Origin: Paenibacillus sacheonensis
Lineage (GTDB): Bacteria; Bacillota; Bacilli; Paenibacillales; Paenibacillaceae
Assembly: GCF_009909195.1 (NCBI RefSeq)
Contig: NZ_JAAAMU010000003.1
Location: 124,001 to 188,000 of the forward strand
DNA: 64,000 nt
Direction: 5' to 3'
The notes under the pieces were generated by a model. That model made no database searches. It was not told where the DNA came from and saw only the letters and a list, made by a program, of their open reading frames with translations. Shown here in pieces: positions 8,785 to 17,375 of this stretch (its first letter is position 1; every line of letters starts with the position of its first letter). Made by a program: the position numbers and the translations under genes.

Positions 8785-9165
8785 CGATTAACAGGGCGAA
8801 TGTAGCCTGGCTGCGTCCGCTTTCAGTCGCTTAGTTCCGGCGCACTGATCGCGGCCAGCGCAGCATTCGGCCCGCACTATCCGCGGCCCTCGCTGTTCTC
8901 TGCCCCTGCTGAGTCCGGTCCATGCAGTTGTTAGCGGCGAGCACTGCTGCGCCTGCGTAACCTACGTATGGTTACGCCCAGCGCTCAGCCCGTCCAACAC
9001 CGGCCTGTGCAGCCCACGGCTCGTGCAGCACTCAGCCCGCGCGGCTCGGCCCTCGCAACGCCGGCCATGCCGCCCTCAGCTCGCACTGGTCGCGACCAGC
9101 GTTGCCCATGCGGTTCCCGGCCGCATCGCCGTTCGATCGAATCACCCAGAAATTGTTACGCCTAG
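8785..9165. other. C-rich non-coding tract
   Basis: This stretch is rich in GCCC, CAGC and GCAC words, with several loose repeats such as CTCAGCCCG and GCACTG/GTCGCG. It includes one precise 23 bp dyad at 8955-8977 (arms GCGTAACC and GGTTACGC). Open frames here lack ribosome binding sites and look like composition artefacts. I see no gene. Confidence 0.5.
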
Positions 9166-9167
9166 TG

Positions 9168-9176
9168 TGCTATATT
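9168..9176 (+). promoter_or_regulatory. Possible extended -10 promoter of the sigma-factor operon
   Basis: TGC followed by TATATT (9171-9176) is an extended -10 element 45 bp before the start codon. No good -35 is visible at normal spacing. An autoregulatory ECF promoter cannot be excluded. Confidence 0.3.
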
Positions 9177-9221
9177 TCATTTACATGCATCGTCTTAACT
9201 CATGAAGGAGGCGATAATCGT

Positions 9222-9746
9222 ATGCCGCTAGAGGAAAGGCCGGCCTTGTTTCAAGCGCTGTTTCGGGAACATTACCCGTCGGTGCTTCGCAAAATCGCCC
9301 TGTTGATCGGGGATCGCGCCGCTGCCGAGGATTTGACGCAGGAAGTATTTTTGCGGCTGTACCGTAATCCGCCGGAGGACCTGGAGCGCGTCGGTCCTTG
9401 GCTGCACCGCGTGCTGACCCGTATCGTATATGATCATTACCGCAAGTCGGGGCGCGATTCCAATTTGGCGGAGAAGCAGCTTCGTCAGGCGATGTCCGAG
9501 GAGCAGGCGCATCCGTCCAATGAAACGGCCGTGATTCAGAACTGGGAACGGGATGTCGTCCGCCAAGTGTTGAACAAGCTGTCCGAGCGCGACCGTCAAG
9601 CCTTATTAATGAAGGAAAAAGGTTTTAGCCATGCCGAAATCGCCGAAGCGCTGCAAGTGAATCCCAAAATCGTCGGGACTTTGCTCATGCGCGCTTCGTC
9701 TCGATTCAAGAAAAATTTGCTGATGGAGGAGGTCATGGAATCATGA
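9222..9746 (+). CDS. ECF-type RNA polymerase sigma factor
   Basis: A 174-residue extracytoplasmic-function sigma factor with only the two core regions. Region 2 spans about residues 10-75, with AEDLTQEVFLRLYR and GPWLHRVLTRIVYDHYRK. Region 4 spans about residues 110-165, with LSERDRQALLMKEKGFSHAEIAEAL as its helix-turn-helix. AAGGAGG at 9205-9211 fixes the ATG at 9222; longer in-frame upstream extensions run into the C-rich non-coding tract. The stop overlaps the next gene's start (ATGA). By position it should direct transcription of its own operon, including two ABC exporters, in response to an envelope or antibiotic signal. Confidence 0.9.
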   Translation: MPLEERPALFQALFREHYPSVLRKIALLIGDRAAAEDLTQEVFLRLYRNPPEDLERVGPWLHRVLTRIVYDHYRKSGRDSNLAEKQLRQAMSEEQAHPSNETAVIQNWERDVVRQVLNKLSERDRQALLMKEKGFSHAEIAEALQVNPKIVGTLLMRASSRFKKNLLMEEVMES

Positions 9747-11011
9747 GCACTAAGGATCCGAAACATCTCAGCGCCGACCAATCAAGTGCCGATTACGACG
9801 TGACGGACGAACAGATCGAAGAAGCGTTGAACCGGTTATTTCGAACCGTGAAGGACGAGGACGTACCTGCGGCGTGGGCGCAACGCCGGATTCAAGCCAA
9901 AGAAAGAGCGATGTCGGCGCCATTCGTCCAACCGGCTCTTGAGGAGGAGCCGGGAAACCCGGCGCTGGAAGAGATCAAGCCGGCAGGCGTCGCTTCATTA
10001 AAAGTCGTCGACGCTTTCCAAGCTGATGCCGAGGCATCCGCAAATACATCTGTGTTTGCATCTTCGAATGCAGGTTCTATGCCGTCCCTTGCGCACGCAT
10101 CTCCATCCACATCCCCCGCCGCTGCCCCTGGGTTTGCCCGCAAGCAGAGACGTCGGGCAAGAAGATGGACGTCCGGGGTCGTCGCGGCCGCATTGGCGGG
10201 CGTAATGCTGTTCACGTCTTGGGGCCAGGACGTGATGGCCAACATGCTGAACACGTTCCGCGTGCAGCATTTCGAGGCCATCTCGTTAACCGAAGCGGAT
10301 TTCAACGGCTTCCGCCAGGCGCTGGAGGACGGTACGGTCGGGACGCGCCAGCTTGACCTGCGGCTGTACGGCGAGATTCAACAGAGCGGAAGCGGTTCGA
10401 GCCGCACGGTAGGCGCGGCGGAAGCCGAGCAGCTGGCCGACCGTCAATTGAAGCTGCTGCCGGGGACGGATGTGGAAGCGATCGAGTACATGCCGCAGCA
10501 GGAAATCACCTTCAAGCTGCATCCGAAGGAAATCAACAAGCTGATCGCGATGCTGGGCGGCAAGACGGAACTTCCGGCGTCCATCGACAATGCGCCCATC
10601 AAGCTGACCGTGCCGAACAGCTTTACGATGGTGGTGCATGCGAAGGACAGCGGGGCGTCCAATAAGCGCCTCCTGCAGCTGCCGGCGCCTGCGCTGGACG
10701 TTTCGGAGGACGTGGACGTAGAGCAGGTCCGCCAGGCGATCCTCGATCTGCCGATTCTGCCGGACACGCTGCGTGCCAAGCTGGCCGCGATCGGCGACTG
10801 GCGCAGCACGCTTCCGGTGCCGTCGATGTCGGACGAAAGCTCGAGGACGCTGCGGATTGCCGGCAACGACGCCATTCTGAACGCATCGGCCCATGATCGG
10901 ACGCTGATCTGGCTGCAGGGCGACTGGATGTATGTGCTCAGCGGCTCGCTCGCGGATTATCCGACCGAGAACGACATGATTAAGGAAGCCGAGGGATTGA
11001 TGAAATCATGA
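9743..11011 (+). CDS. Single-pass membrane protein, probable anti-sigma factor
   Basis: A 422-residue protein overlapping the sigma gene by four bases. Residues 1-140 form a hydrophilic, presumably cytoplasmic part with acidic helices near the start (DEQIEEALNRLFRTVKDED). A basic stretch (RKQRRRARR) precedes one membrane helix at about 143-162 (SGVVAAALAGVMLF). The rest would lie outside the cell. The segment just after the helix (NMLNTFRVQHFEAISLTEAD) resembles the DUF4367-like region seen in other Firmicute sigma-regulatory membrane proteins. No zinc-binding HxxxCxxC motif is visible, so it is not a ZAS-type anti-sigma. The anti-sigma role is inferred from coupling and topology. Confidence 0.7.
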   Translation: MSTKDPKHLSADQSSADYDVTDEQIEEALNRLFRTVKDEDVPAAWAQRRIQAKERAMSAPFVQPALEEEPGNPALEEIKPAGVASLKVVDAFQADAEASANTSVFASSNAGSMPSLAHASPSTSPAAAPGFARKQRRRARRWTSGVVAAALAGVMLFTSWGQDVMANMLNTFRVQHFEAISLTEADFNGFRQALEDGTVGTRQLDLRLYGEIQQSGSGSSRTVGAAEAEQLADRQLKLLPGTDVEAIEYMPQQEITFKLHPKEINKLIAMLGGKTELPASIDNAPIKLTVPNSFTMVVHAKDSGASNKRLLQLPAPALDVSEDVDVEQVRQAILDLPILPDTLRAKLAAIGDWRSTLPVPSMSDESSRTLRIAGNDAILNASAHDRTLIWLQGDWMYVLSGSLADYPTENDMIKEAEGLMKS

Positions 11012-11973
11012 TATTGCAAACGCAAGGGCTGACGAAGACATACGCCTCGGGCGTTGGCTGCGTCGATATTTCCCTGGAAATACAAGAGGGCCGCATCTTC
11101 GGCCTTCTCGGCCCGAACGGGGCAGGCAAGAGCACCTTCGTCAAAATGGTGCTCGGCCTGCTGCGTCCCGACGCGGGCAGCGGCATGCTGCTCGGCCGGC
11201 CGATCGGCGATCCGGAATCGCGGCGCAAGCTCGGGTATTTGCCCGAGCTGTTCCGCTTTCAGGATTGGCTGACCGGCGAAGAAGTGCTTCGTTATCATGC
11301 CGGCCTAAGCGGGATGAAGCTGAGCGAGGTCCGTTCTTCCCATATGGCGTCGCGTATCCGGGACGTGCTGCGGATGACCGGTCTGAACAATCGCGGCGCC
11401 GACCGCGTCCGGCACTATTCCAAGGGCATGCAGCAGCGGCTCGGCTTGGCCAGCGCGCTGCTGCTGGATCCGGCGTTCATCATTCTAGACGAGCCTTCGT
11501 CCGCGCTCGATCCCATCGGACGTTACGAGGTGAGGCAGCTGCTGGAGCAGCTGCGATCGGCAGGCAAGACGGTCTTCCTGAACACCCATCTGCTGGAGGA
11601 TGTCGAGGCGGTATGCGACGATGTGGCTTTCCTGCATCTCGGCCGGCTGCGTGCGATCGGATCCATGCGCGAGCTCCTGCATGTCGGCATGAGCTGGGAA
11701 ATCACGGTCGGCGGCTGGCAGACGGAGCTGGCGCCCGGTATCTCCGGCAGCCTGCTCCCCGGCATGGCGGTCGAAGCGGTCCGCCAAGAGCCCGACGGCA
11801 GCGCGCTGCTGCGCGTATCCGCGCATAACCGGGAACAAATCGGCCATCTGAACCGCCTGCTGATGGAAGTGGGCGTTACGTTGTACGAGGTTACTCCGGT
11901 GCAGGACAGCTTGGAGCAATGGTTCCTATCCATGTCCGGGGCCGATAGCAGGGAAGGAGGAGCGAGGTCATGA
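11008..11973 (+). CDS. ABC-2 exporter ATP-binding protein
   Basis: A 321-residue ATPase with Walker A GLLGPNGAGKST, ABC signature YSKGMQQRLGLAS and Walker B FIILDEPSSALDP. After the ATPase core (about residues 1-220) comes a C-terminal extension of about 100 residues, common in drug- and bacteriocin-exporter ATPases. Start and stop overlap both neighbours as ATGA, showing tight translational coupling with the anti-sigma-like gene before and the permease after. It should energise the next gene's membrane protein to export a toxic or envelope-active compound; the substrate is unknown. Confidence 0.9.
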   Translation: MILQTQGLTKTYASGVGCVDISLEIQEGRIFGLLGPNGAGKSTFVKMVLGLLRPDAGSGMLLGRPIGDPESRRKLGYLPELFRFQDWLTGEEVLRYHAGLSGMKLSEVRSSHMASRIRDVLRMTGLNNRGADRVRHYSKGMQQRLGLASALLLDPAFIILDEPSSALDPIGRYEVRQLLEQLRSAGKTVFLNTHLLEDVEAVCDDVAFLHLGRLRAIGSMRELLHVGMSWEITVGGWQTELAPGISGSLLPGMAVEAVRQEPDGSALLRVSAHNREQIGHLNRLLMEVGVTLYEVTPVQDSLEQWFLSMSGADSREGGARS

Positions 11974-12821
11974 CGTGGATCGTATTCGCGGGAAAAGAGC
12001 TGTATCGCAAGAAGATCGCGCTGATCGCGCTGCTGCTAACCGTGCTGTACCTCGTGCTGTTCAATTACGTGTTGAGTAAAATGACGGTCCGCCCGGAGGG
12101 ACTCCTTCAGATTCCTTTCCAATCGCTCATTGCCGGCGTATCGGCAATAACGCTCGGGCTCATGTTCGCCGGCATGATCGTTGCGTTCGTCGTCTTCTTC
12201 GCCACGATGGGGGCGATCTCGGGCGAATCGGAGAACGGACTGATGCTGGCCGTGCTGTCGAGGCCGATTCCGCGCTGGAAGCTCTACTTGGGCAAATATT
12301 TCGGCATGGCCTTCTGGTTGTTTCTGTACAGCTCGGTCATGTTCGCGGCCATCTTGGTGTCCGTTCATCTAGCAGCCGAGTTGCCGCTGCTCTGGGGGAG
12401 CGTCGTGAAGGCTTGGCTGCTGTTCGTATGGGGGCCCATGCTGCTGCTGGCGATCTCGCTGCTTGGCTCCGCGTATTTGCCGATGCTGGCTAACGGCGTC
12501 GCCTGCGCTTCGCTTTACGGCCTCAGCTTGTTTTGCGGTTTCGCGGAAGGTTTGTCGAACATGCATGGCGGCAACGACACCTTGAGCAGCTTCACGATGG
12601 TCGTGTCGCTGTTCATGCCTTCGAACGCATTGTTCTCCCGGATGACGTACGAGATCATCGAAGGCCTGGATTTGCCGCTGCTGGGAGATTTGTTGAACCA
12701 ACTGGGGCCGTTCACGCCTTTGAATGCGCCGAATTTGACGTATATCGCATATACGTTCGTCCTGCTGGCCGCGCTGCTTGCGCTTGGGTGCCGGGCGTTC
12801 GGACGCAAGGATATGACATAA
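11970..12821 (+). CDS. ABC-2 type exporter permease
   Basis: A 283-residue membrane protein with about six predicted helices. The first follows a short N-terminal amphipathic stretch (MTWIVFAGKELYRKK), and cytoplasmic loops are basic (LSRPIPRWKLYLGKYFG). This architecture is that of ABC-2/NosY-like permeases. It overlaps the preceding ATPase gene by four bases and is its obvious partner. A 22-base gap with GGGAGAGG separates it from the second ATPase. Confidence 0.87.
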   Translation: MTWIVFAGKELYRKKIALIALLLTVLYLVLFNYVLSKMTVRPEGLLQIPFQSLIAGVSAITLGLMFAGMIVAFVVFFATMGAISGESENGLMLAVLSRPIPRWKLYLGKYFGMAFWLFLYSSVMFAAILVSVHLAAELPLLWGSVVKAWLLFVWGPMLLLAISLLGSAYLPMLANGVACASLYGLSLFCGFAEGLSNMHGGNDTLSSFTMVVSLFMPSNALFSRMTYEIIEGLDLPLLGDLLNQLGPFTPLNAPNLTYIAYTFVLLAALLALGCRAFGRKDMT

Positions 12822-12843
12822 GCAATGGGAGAGGTAAACGATA

Positions 12844-13770
12844 ATGGGACAGGCGATTTTGCAAGTGCAAGGGTTGTGCAAGCATTATAAGGGCGTCAAG
12901 GCGGTCGACGGCGTCGACATGCGGTTGAACCAGGGGGATATTTACGGCTTCCTGGGGCAGAACGGCGCCGGCAAAACCACGACGATCCGCATGATGATGG
13001 GGTTGATTCGTCCGTCGTCGGGTTCGGTGAAGCTGTTCGGCGAAGAAGTGGGCAAGGGAAGCAACGCGGTGCTGCGTAAGGTGGGCTCGGTGATCGAATA
13101 TCCCGGCTTCTACCCGAACTTGACGGCGATCGAGAATTTGGATCTGCATCGGCGTTCGATGGGCATCAAGGACAAACGGACGCTGGAAGAATCGCTGCAT
13201 ACGACGGGACTCTGGGAAGCGCGCAACCGCAAAGCATCCAACTTCTCGCTGGGCATGAAGCAGCGCCTCGGCATCGCGCGGGCGATCCTGCACGGGCCGG
13301 AGCTGCTCATTCTCGATGAGCCGACGAACGGGCTCGACCCCATGGGCATCAAGGAAATCCGGCTGCTCATTCAAGAGCTGGCGCAGAAGCGGAAGATTAC
13401 GATTCTCGTGTCCAGCCATATTCTTAGCGAGGTGGAGCAGCTGGCGACGAAGGTCGGCATCATCCACCGCGGCGTGATGCTGGAGGAATCGACGATGAAC
13501 GAGTTGAAACATAAGAATCGCCAATATATTGGCCTGCAGGTCGACGATTTCGCCAAGTCGCAGGCGCTGCTGCGCGAGGAGCTCGGCATTCGCGACTGCC
13601 GGATGGAAGACGACGGCTGGCTTCGGATTTACGACGACGACCGGCAGCCGGGAGAAATGAACCGTTTGCTCGTGCGCCAAGGGATCGAAGTGAGCAGCCT
13701 CGTCGCCATGAAGGATTCGCTCGAAGATTACTTCGTGCGTTTGGTGGAAGGAGGTGCCGCGCGTGGCTGA
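12844..13770 (+). CDS. ABC-2 exporter ATP-binding protein, BcrA-like
   Basis: A 308-residue ATPase with Walker A GFLGQNGAGKTT, signature NFSLGMKQRLGIARA and Walker B LLILDEPTNGLDP. A C-terminal extension of about 85 residues follows. The overall pattern (IRMMMGLIRPSSGSVKLFG, VGSVIEYPGFYPNLTAIENL) is that of BcrA/lantibiotic-immunity-type ATPases. It is the second ATPase in the sigma-controlled operon and overlaps the next permease gene. A peptide-antibiotic efflux role is plausible but unproven. Confidence 0.9.
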   Translation: MGQAILQVQGLCKHYKGVKAVDGVDMRLNQGDIYGFLGQNGAGKTTTIRMMMGLIRPSSGSVKLFGEEVGKGSNAVLRKVGSVIEYPGFYPNLTAIENLDLHRRSMGIKDKRTLEESLHTTGLWEARNRKASNFSLGMKQRLGIARAILHGPELLILDEPTNGLDPMGIKEIRLLIQELAQKRKITILVSSHILSEVEQLATKVGIIHRGVMLEESTMNELKHKNRQYIGLQVDDFAKSQALLREELGIRDCRMEDDGWLRIYDDDRQPGEMNRLLVRQGIEVSSLVAMKDSLEDYFVRLVEGGAARG

Positions 13771-14503
13771 TTTGATTGCTTGCGAATGGTTGAAATGGCG
13801 GAGATCGCGGATGCTGTGGCTGATGCTGCTCGGCGCGCTTCTGCCGGCGATGCTCGTGCTGTTCGTCGCGGTGAACGGCATCAGTCACGACGAGCCGTTC
13901 CGATGGGCGTATTACTTCGATATGCAGGTACAGATTATGGGAATGCTGATGTGCCCGGCTTTGTTTTCGCTATTGATCGGCTATTTGTTCGCGCGGGAGT
14001 TTCAGGAACGGACGATCAACAACCTGCTGACCGGCCCGCATTCGAGGCTGGCCGTGGTCGCGTCCAAATTCATCATTGCCATTCCCGTGCTATTATCCGT
14101 TCAGCTTCTGACGTTCCTGCTCATGCTCGGAGGCGGCTTCCTCTTCCCGGGGGCCGTCGATGCCTTCACGTGGTCGATGCTCGCGGACGAAGCATGGAAA
14201 TTCTGCTTGCTGCTGCTCCTGCAATATGCGCTGACCCCGATCTCGGCGGCCGTCGCCCTGCTCTGGCGCAGCTACATTCCGGCGATGGGTCTCGGCATCT
14301 TCGCGGTCATCTCGGAAATGATCATCATGCAATCCAAGTACATCATGTATTATCCGTGGAGCGCGACGCTGAATCTAGCGACGAATATGTTCCCGGATCG
14401 CAATTCGGCTTCCATCGGCTATACGACGATGGCGATCGTATGCGTCGTGCCGCTGCTCTTCATCGCCGCCTATTTCCGACGGGCGGACGTGCACAGCGGG
14501 TAA
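13763..14503 (+). CDS. ABC-2 type exporter permease
   Basis: A 246-residue membrane protein with about six predicted helices and the ABC-2 pattern of a short amphipathic N-terminus (LIACEWLKWRRSRML) followed by a large first loop. The GTG at 13763 was chosen because AAGGAGG (13748-13754) sits eight bases upstream; the GTG at 13754 overlaps that site. It overlaps the end of the partner ATPase gene by eight bases. It is the last gene of the operon and is followed by a strong terminator. Confidence 0.87.
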   Translation: MADLIACEWLKWRRSRMLWLMLLGALLPAMLVLFVAVNGISHDEPFRWAYYFDMQVQIMGMLMCPALFSLLIGYLFAREFQERTINNLLTGPHSRLAVVASKFIIAIPVLLSVQLLTFLLMLGGGFLFPGAVDAFTWSMLADEAWKFCLLLLLQYALTPISAAVALLWRSYIPAMGLGIFAVISEMIIMQSKYIMYYPWSATLNLATNMFPDRNSASIGYTTMAIVCVVPLLFIAAYFRRADVHSG

Positions 14504-14520
14504 GCCTTTTAGCAAGTTCG

Positions 14521-14551
14521 GCGGCCGGGGAATCTCCCCGGCCGCTTTTTT
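14521..14551 (+). terminator. Terminator of the sigma-factor/exporter operon
   Basis: GCGGCCGGGGA (14521-14531) and TCCCCGGCCGC (14535-14545) form an 11 bp stem with a 3 nt loop, followed by a run of T. Confidence 0.9.
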
Positions 14552-14596
14552 GTGCGGCTTTCGGATGCGAAGATGGCCGCCGCTTGCCGTTTTCCG

Positions 14597-15463
14597 CTAC
14601 CGTTCCAGTCGGAAGGACTGCGGCGATTTCCCGGTATATTGCTTGAACAGCCGGGAGAAGTAATGGATGGACCGGAAGCGGTACTTCTCCGCGATCTGCA
14701 TGATGCTCAGATTGGAGGAGCGCAGATCGTCCTTGGCCCGATTGACGAGAAACTGGTTCATATACTGAATCGGCGTGACCCCCGTCGTCCGCTTGAACAG
14801 CTCGAAGAAGTAGCCCCGGCTCAGTCCCAGCGATTCCGCATACGTCTCCGGCAGGGCGCGGGCGCCGTTCAGGAGATCGTCTTCGATTCGCGCGAGCAGC
14901 TTCGTTATCCGGGGATCCGGGAACTGATTCTCCTGCAGCGAGAAATGAAGAAAATGCTCGATGAACTGCAGGAAATGGCTTTGCACGCTCGTGCTACCGA
15001 TAAACGTGCGCTCGGTCGTGTGGGCATTGGCGGTGTAGCAATGGCGCAGCAAATCGACCCATGTTCGCAGCGCTGCGCCGACATCGGCGACTTCCGGAAT
15101 GGGATACGGAAACGGCTCGCCGACCAGTTCATGCCGCAAGTGGGAAGGATCGTAGCAGATGGGGCCCGATTCATCCGCGAACGCGGTGGTCCGGTCCACG
15201 TAATGCCAATCGAAATAACAGCACGCATGCGTCATCGGATGATCCTTGCTCGATGCCCAGTCATGGCATCGACCGGCCTCCACGTAGACCATCATGCCGG
15301 GCAGCGCTTCGTATTCGCGTCCGCGCAGGCGGAAGACGCCTCTTCCTTCGGTGACGAAATAGATGGAGGCCGAATAACAGTGCCGGTTCAAGCTCGCTTG
15401 TCCCGGGTAGAACGCGTATTGGGTGGCGTAATAGACATAAGGGTGGAAGCGGGCGAAGTTCAT
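14597..15463 (-). CDS. AraC-family transcriptional regulator
   Basis: A 288-residue regulator with an N-terminal cupin sensor (about residues 1-140; HCYSASIYFVTEGRGVFRLRG) and a C-terminal pair of helix-turn-helix units. In the latter, YAESLGLSRGYFFELFKRTTG and IAEKYRFRSIHYFSRLFKQYTG are separated by the family linker. The start was placed at the ATG ending at 15463, which has GAGAGGAG upstream, rather than the TTG at 15511, which has none. It is divergent from the dioxygenase gene at 15602, so it likely regulates that gene. AraC proteins of this build usually activate sugar or polysaccharide genes. Confidence 0.9.
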   Translation of the reverse strand: MNFARFHPYVYYATQYAFYPGQASLNRHCYSASIYFVTEGRGVFRLRGREYEALPGMMVYVEAGRCHDWASSKDHPMTHACCYFDWHYVDRTTAFADESGPICYDPSHLRHELVGEPFPYPIPEVADVGAALRTWVDLLRHCYTANAHTTERTFIGSTSVQSHFLQFIEHFLHFSLQENQFPDPRITKLLARIEDDLLNGARALPETYAESLGLSRGYFFELFKRTTGVTPIQYMNQFLVNRAKDDLRSSNLSIMQIAEKYRFRSIHYFSRLFKQYTGKSPQSFRLER

Positions 15464-15545
15464 CGTGCGGCTCCTCTCTATGGGAATCGAATTGACCTGA
15501 CGATCGTGCAACGATCTGACTGGACGCTAAATACAAAACATTCCC

Positions 15546-15573
15546 GTAAGCTTACAGTTAATATAGCACGATG
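15546..15573. promoter_or_regulatory. Palindrome and -10-like element in the divergent intergenic region
   Basis: GTAAGCTTAC (15546-15555) is a perfect 10 bp palindrome, followed closely by an AT-rich AATATAG that may serve as a -10 for the plus-strand gene. It could be a binding site in the AraC/dioxygenase divergent promoter; no consensus is available to test this. Confidence 0.3.
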
Positions 15574-15601
15574 AACTTGTCAGCCAAAGGGGATGCAGCG
15601 C

Positions 15602-17209
15602 GTGAACAGCGAAATGAACGCATTATCCGATAAACAAATGGTGGATTTCATTACGAACGGTTACCTGGTCTTGCAAAACGAACTTCCCGACGCGCTCCAT
15701 CAAAGCGTCATGCGTCAAATCGACTTTGCGGTGCAGGAAGAAGGCAATCCCGGCAACAATATCCTGCCGCGCGTGCCGGATATCGCGAAATTCTTCGAGA
15801 CGCCGGTCGTCAAGGGAGCGCTGACCAGCGTGCTTGGTCCGGATTATTACATGCATCCGCACCGGCATATGCATTACAATCAGCCGGGCAATCAGGCGCC
15901 GGGCGGCGGCCAATGGCACAAGGACGGCTACTGGTCTTCCATGCGCAGCCACCGGCCTTGGTGGGTCATGATGTTCTACTACACGCAGGACATTACGGAA
16001 GAAATGGGACCGACCGCGATCATGCCGGGCTCCCAATACAGCGAGAAGCTTCCCGGCGGGAAGACGGTGCTCCCGACAGGCAAGGCGGGCACGATCGCGC
16101 TCGTTCATTTCGACCTGTGGCATAAGGCGTCGCTGAACACGTCGAACGTCGACCGGTATATGCTCAAATTTCAATTCGTCCGCCTGCGCGAGCCGGTATC
16201 GCCGAGCTGGAACCATGTCGATCCGGCCGTGGAATTTCCGGCGGATCGTCCGGACGCCCGCCTCAATCTATGGCAGGATACGTGGCAGTGGCTCCTGGGG
16301 AATGCCGGCAAGCCTGCGGCAGCGGGTGCGCAGCGCAAAACCGCAGATGCGCACCGTCATCCCGCCGGCGTGCAGCGCCAGGCCGACGTCGCCGAACTTG
16401 AAGCGCGTTTGTCCGACGGCGACGCGGTCGTTCGCAGCCGCGCGGCGGATGCGCTCGGGTTGCTCGGGGAAGCCGCCGCGGGCAGCGCCGGCCGGCTTCG
16501 CGGGCTCGTGCAGGAAGCATCGGCGGAAGATGCCGGGCTTAACGCGGCTTACGCGCTCGGCCGCATGGGAGCGCCGGGCCAACAGGTGCTGCTGGAGCTG
16601 CTGTCGTCAGGCTCGAAGACGGCGTCGCAGCGGGCGGCATACGGACTGCAGGCCGCGGGCGCGGCTGCGGTCCCGGGGCTTGTCGAGGCGCTGCGGCAGT
16701 CGGGCGAGAACGGCAGGGGGCTGGCGGCTTTCGTTCTCGGCATGAACGGCGCGGGCGCTTCCTCGGCCGTACCGGCTTTGATCGCCGCGTTCGAGGACGA
16801 GAGCGAGTGGGTGCGGCGCAACGCCGTCGAGGCGCTCGGCATGATCGGCGAACCGGCGGCGCTTGCCGTGCCGGCCCTGGTCCGCGCGCTGCGCGAGGCT
16901 GTTGAAGGAGAAGCCCGGGACGGAGCGGTCTCCGGCAGTTCCGACGCCTATGCCGCGAATCAAACCTATATCGCGAACAAAATCGGCTACTCGGCCGCGC
17001 TTTCCCTGCTCCGCATCGGCCGGTCCGGCGATCCGGCGCTCGTCGTCTCCGGCTTGCAGGCCGGACTCGAGAGCCGCGACCGCTACGCGCGGGCCTATGC
17101 ATTCGAAGCGCTGACAGCGCTGCGAACGGAGGAAGCGGTCAGCCTGCTGATCCGGCATTACCGTACCGCCCGCTGGTGCCCGGATACGCATAAGGCGAGC
17201 ATGTTTTAA
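15602..17209 (+). CDS. PhyH-type Fe(II)/2-oxoglutarate dioxygenase fused to HEAT repeats
   Basis: A 535-residue two-part protein. Residues 1-215 match the phytanoyl-CoA dioxygenase fold, with metal ligands visible as His106-Lys-Asp108 (in QWHKDGYW) and distal His174 (in DLWHKASLN). The run MLKFQFVR afterwards would hold the 2-oxoglutarate-binding region. After a linker (about 225-255, Ala/Gln-rich), residues 260-530 are a chain of HEAT/PBS-lyase-like repeats, such as RSRAADALGLLGEAA and VRRNAVEALGMIGEPA, perhaps six or seven. The substrate is unknown; PhyH enzymes hydroxylate lipids, amino acids and small metabolites. GTG 15602 was chosen because the ATG at 15593 abuts the AAAGGGG site. The HEAT part suggests a protein partner. 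Confidence 0.85.
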   Translation: MNSEMNALSDKQMVDFITNGYLVLQNELPDALHQSVMRQIDFAVQEEGNPGNNILPRVPDIAKFFETPVVKGALTSVLGPDYYMHPHRHMHYNQPGNQAPGGGQWHKDGYWSSMRSHRPWWVMMFYYTQDITEEMGPTAIMPGSQYSEKLPGGKTVLPTGKAGTIALVHFDLWHKASLNTSNVDRYMLKFQFVRLREPVSPSWNHVDPAVEFPADRPDARLNLWQDTWQWLLGNAGKPAAAGAQRKTADAHRHPAGVQRQADVAELEARLSDGDAVVRSRAADALGLLGEAAAGSAGRLRGLVQEASAEDAGLNAAYALGRMGAPGQQVLLELLSSGSKTASQRAAYGLQAAGAAAVPGLVEALRQSGENGRGLAAFVLGMNGAGASSAVPALIAAFEDESEWVRRNAVEALGMIGEPAALAVPALVRALREAVEGEARDGAVSGSSDAYAANQTYIANKIGYSAALSLLRIGRSGDPALVVSGLQAGLESRDRYARAYAFEALTALRTEEAVSLLIRHYRTARWCPDTHKASMF

Positions 17210-17279
17210 TGGGAGCGGCATGATGGCTTTGGCTCGCGGCGATTCCCTGAATGCCGTGTTCGTTGGCCAAAATTGATCG

Positions 17280-17308
17280 TTGACCCCCGACGGAGAGGGA
17301 GGTATGCT
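17280..17308 (+). promoter_or_regulatory. Sigma-A promoter of the SulP transporter gene
   Basis: TTGACC (17280-17285) and TATGCT (17303-17308) have an optimal 17 bp spacer. The -10 box covers the in-frame ATG at 17304, so that ATG cannot be the start codon of a transcript made here. Confidence 0.6.
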
Positions 17309-17375
17309 ACCGATAGTGCAATACGAGCGGCGGGGTTCCGGCGCTCGGATCAATTTATCGGTTAGAGGTGACGGT

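Noticed and set aside
8968-9165. Small open frames in the C-rich tract
   Set aside because: They lack ribosome binding sites, have repetitive Ala/Arg/Pro composition and overlap each other in several frames.
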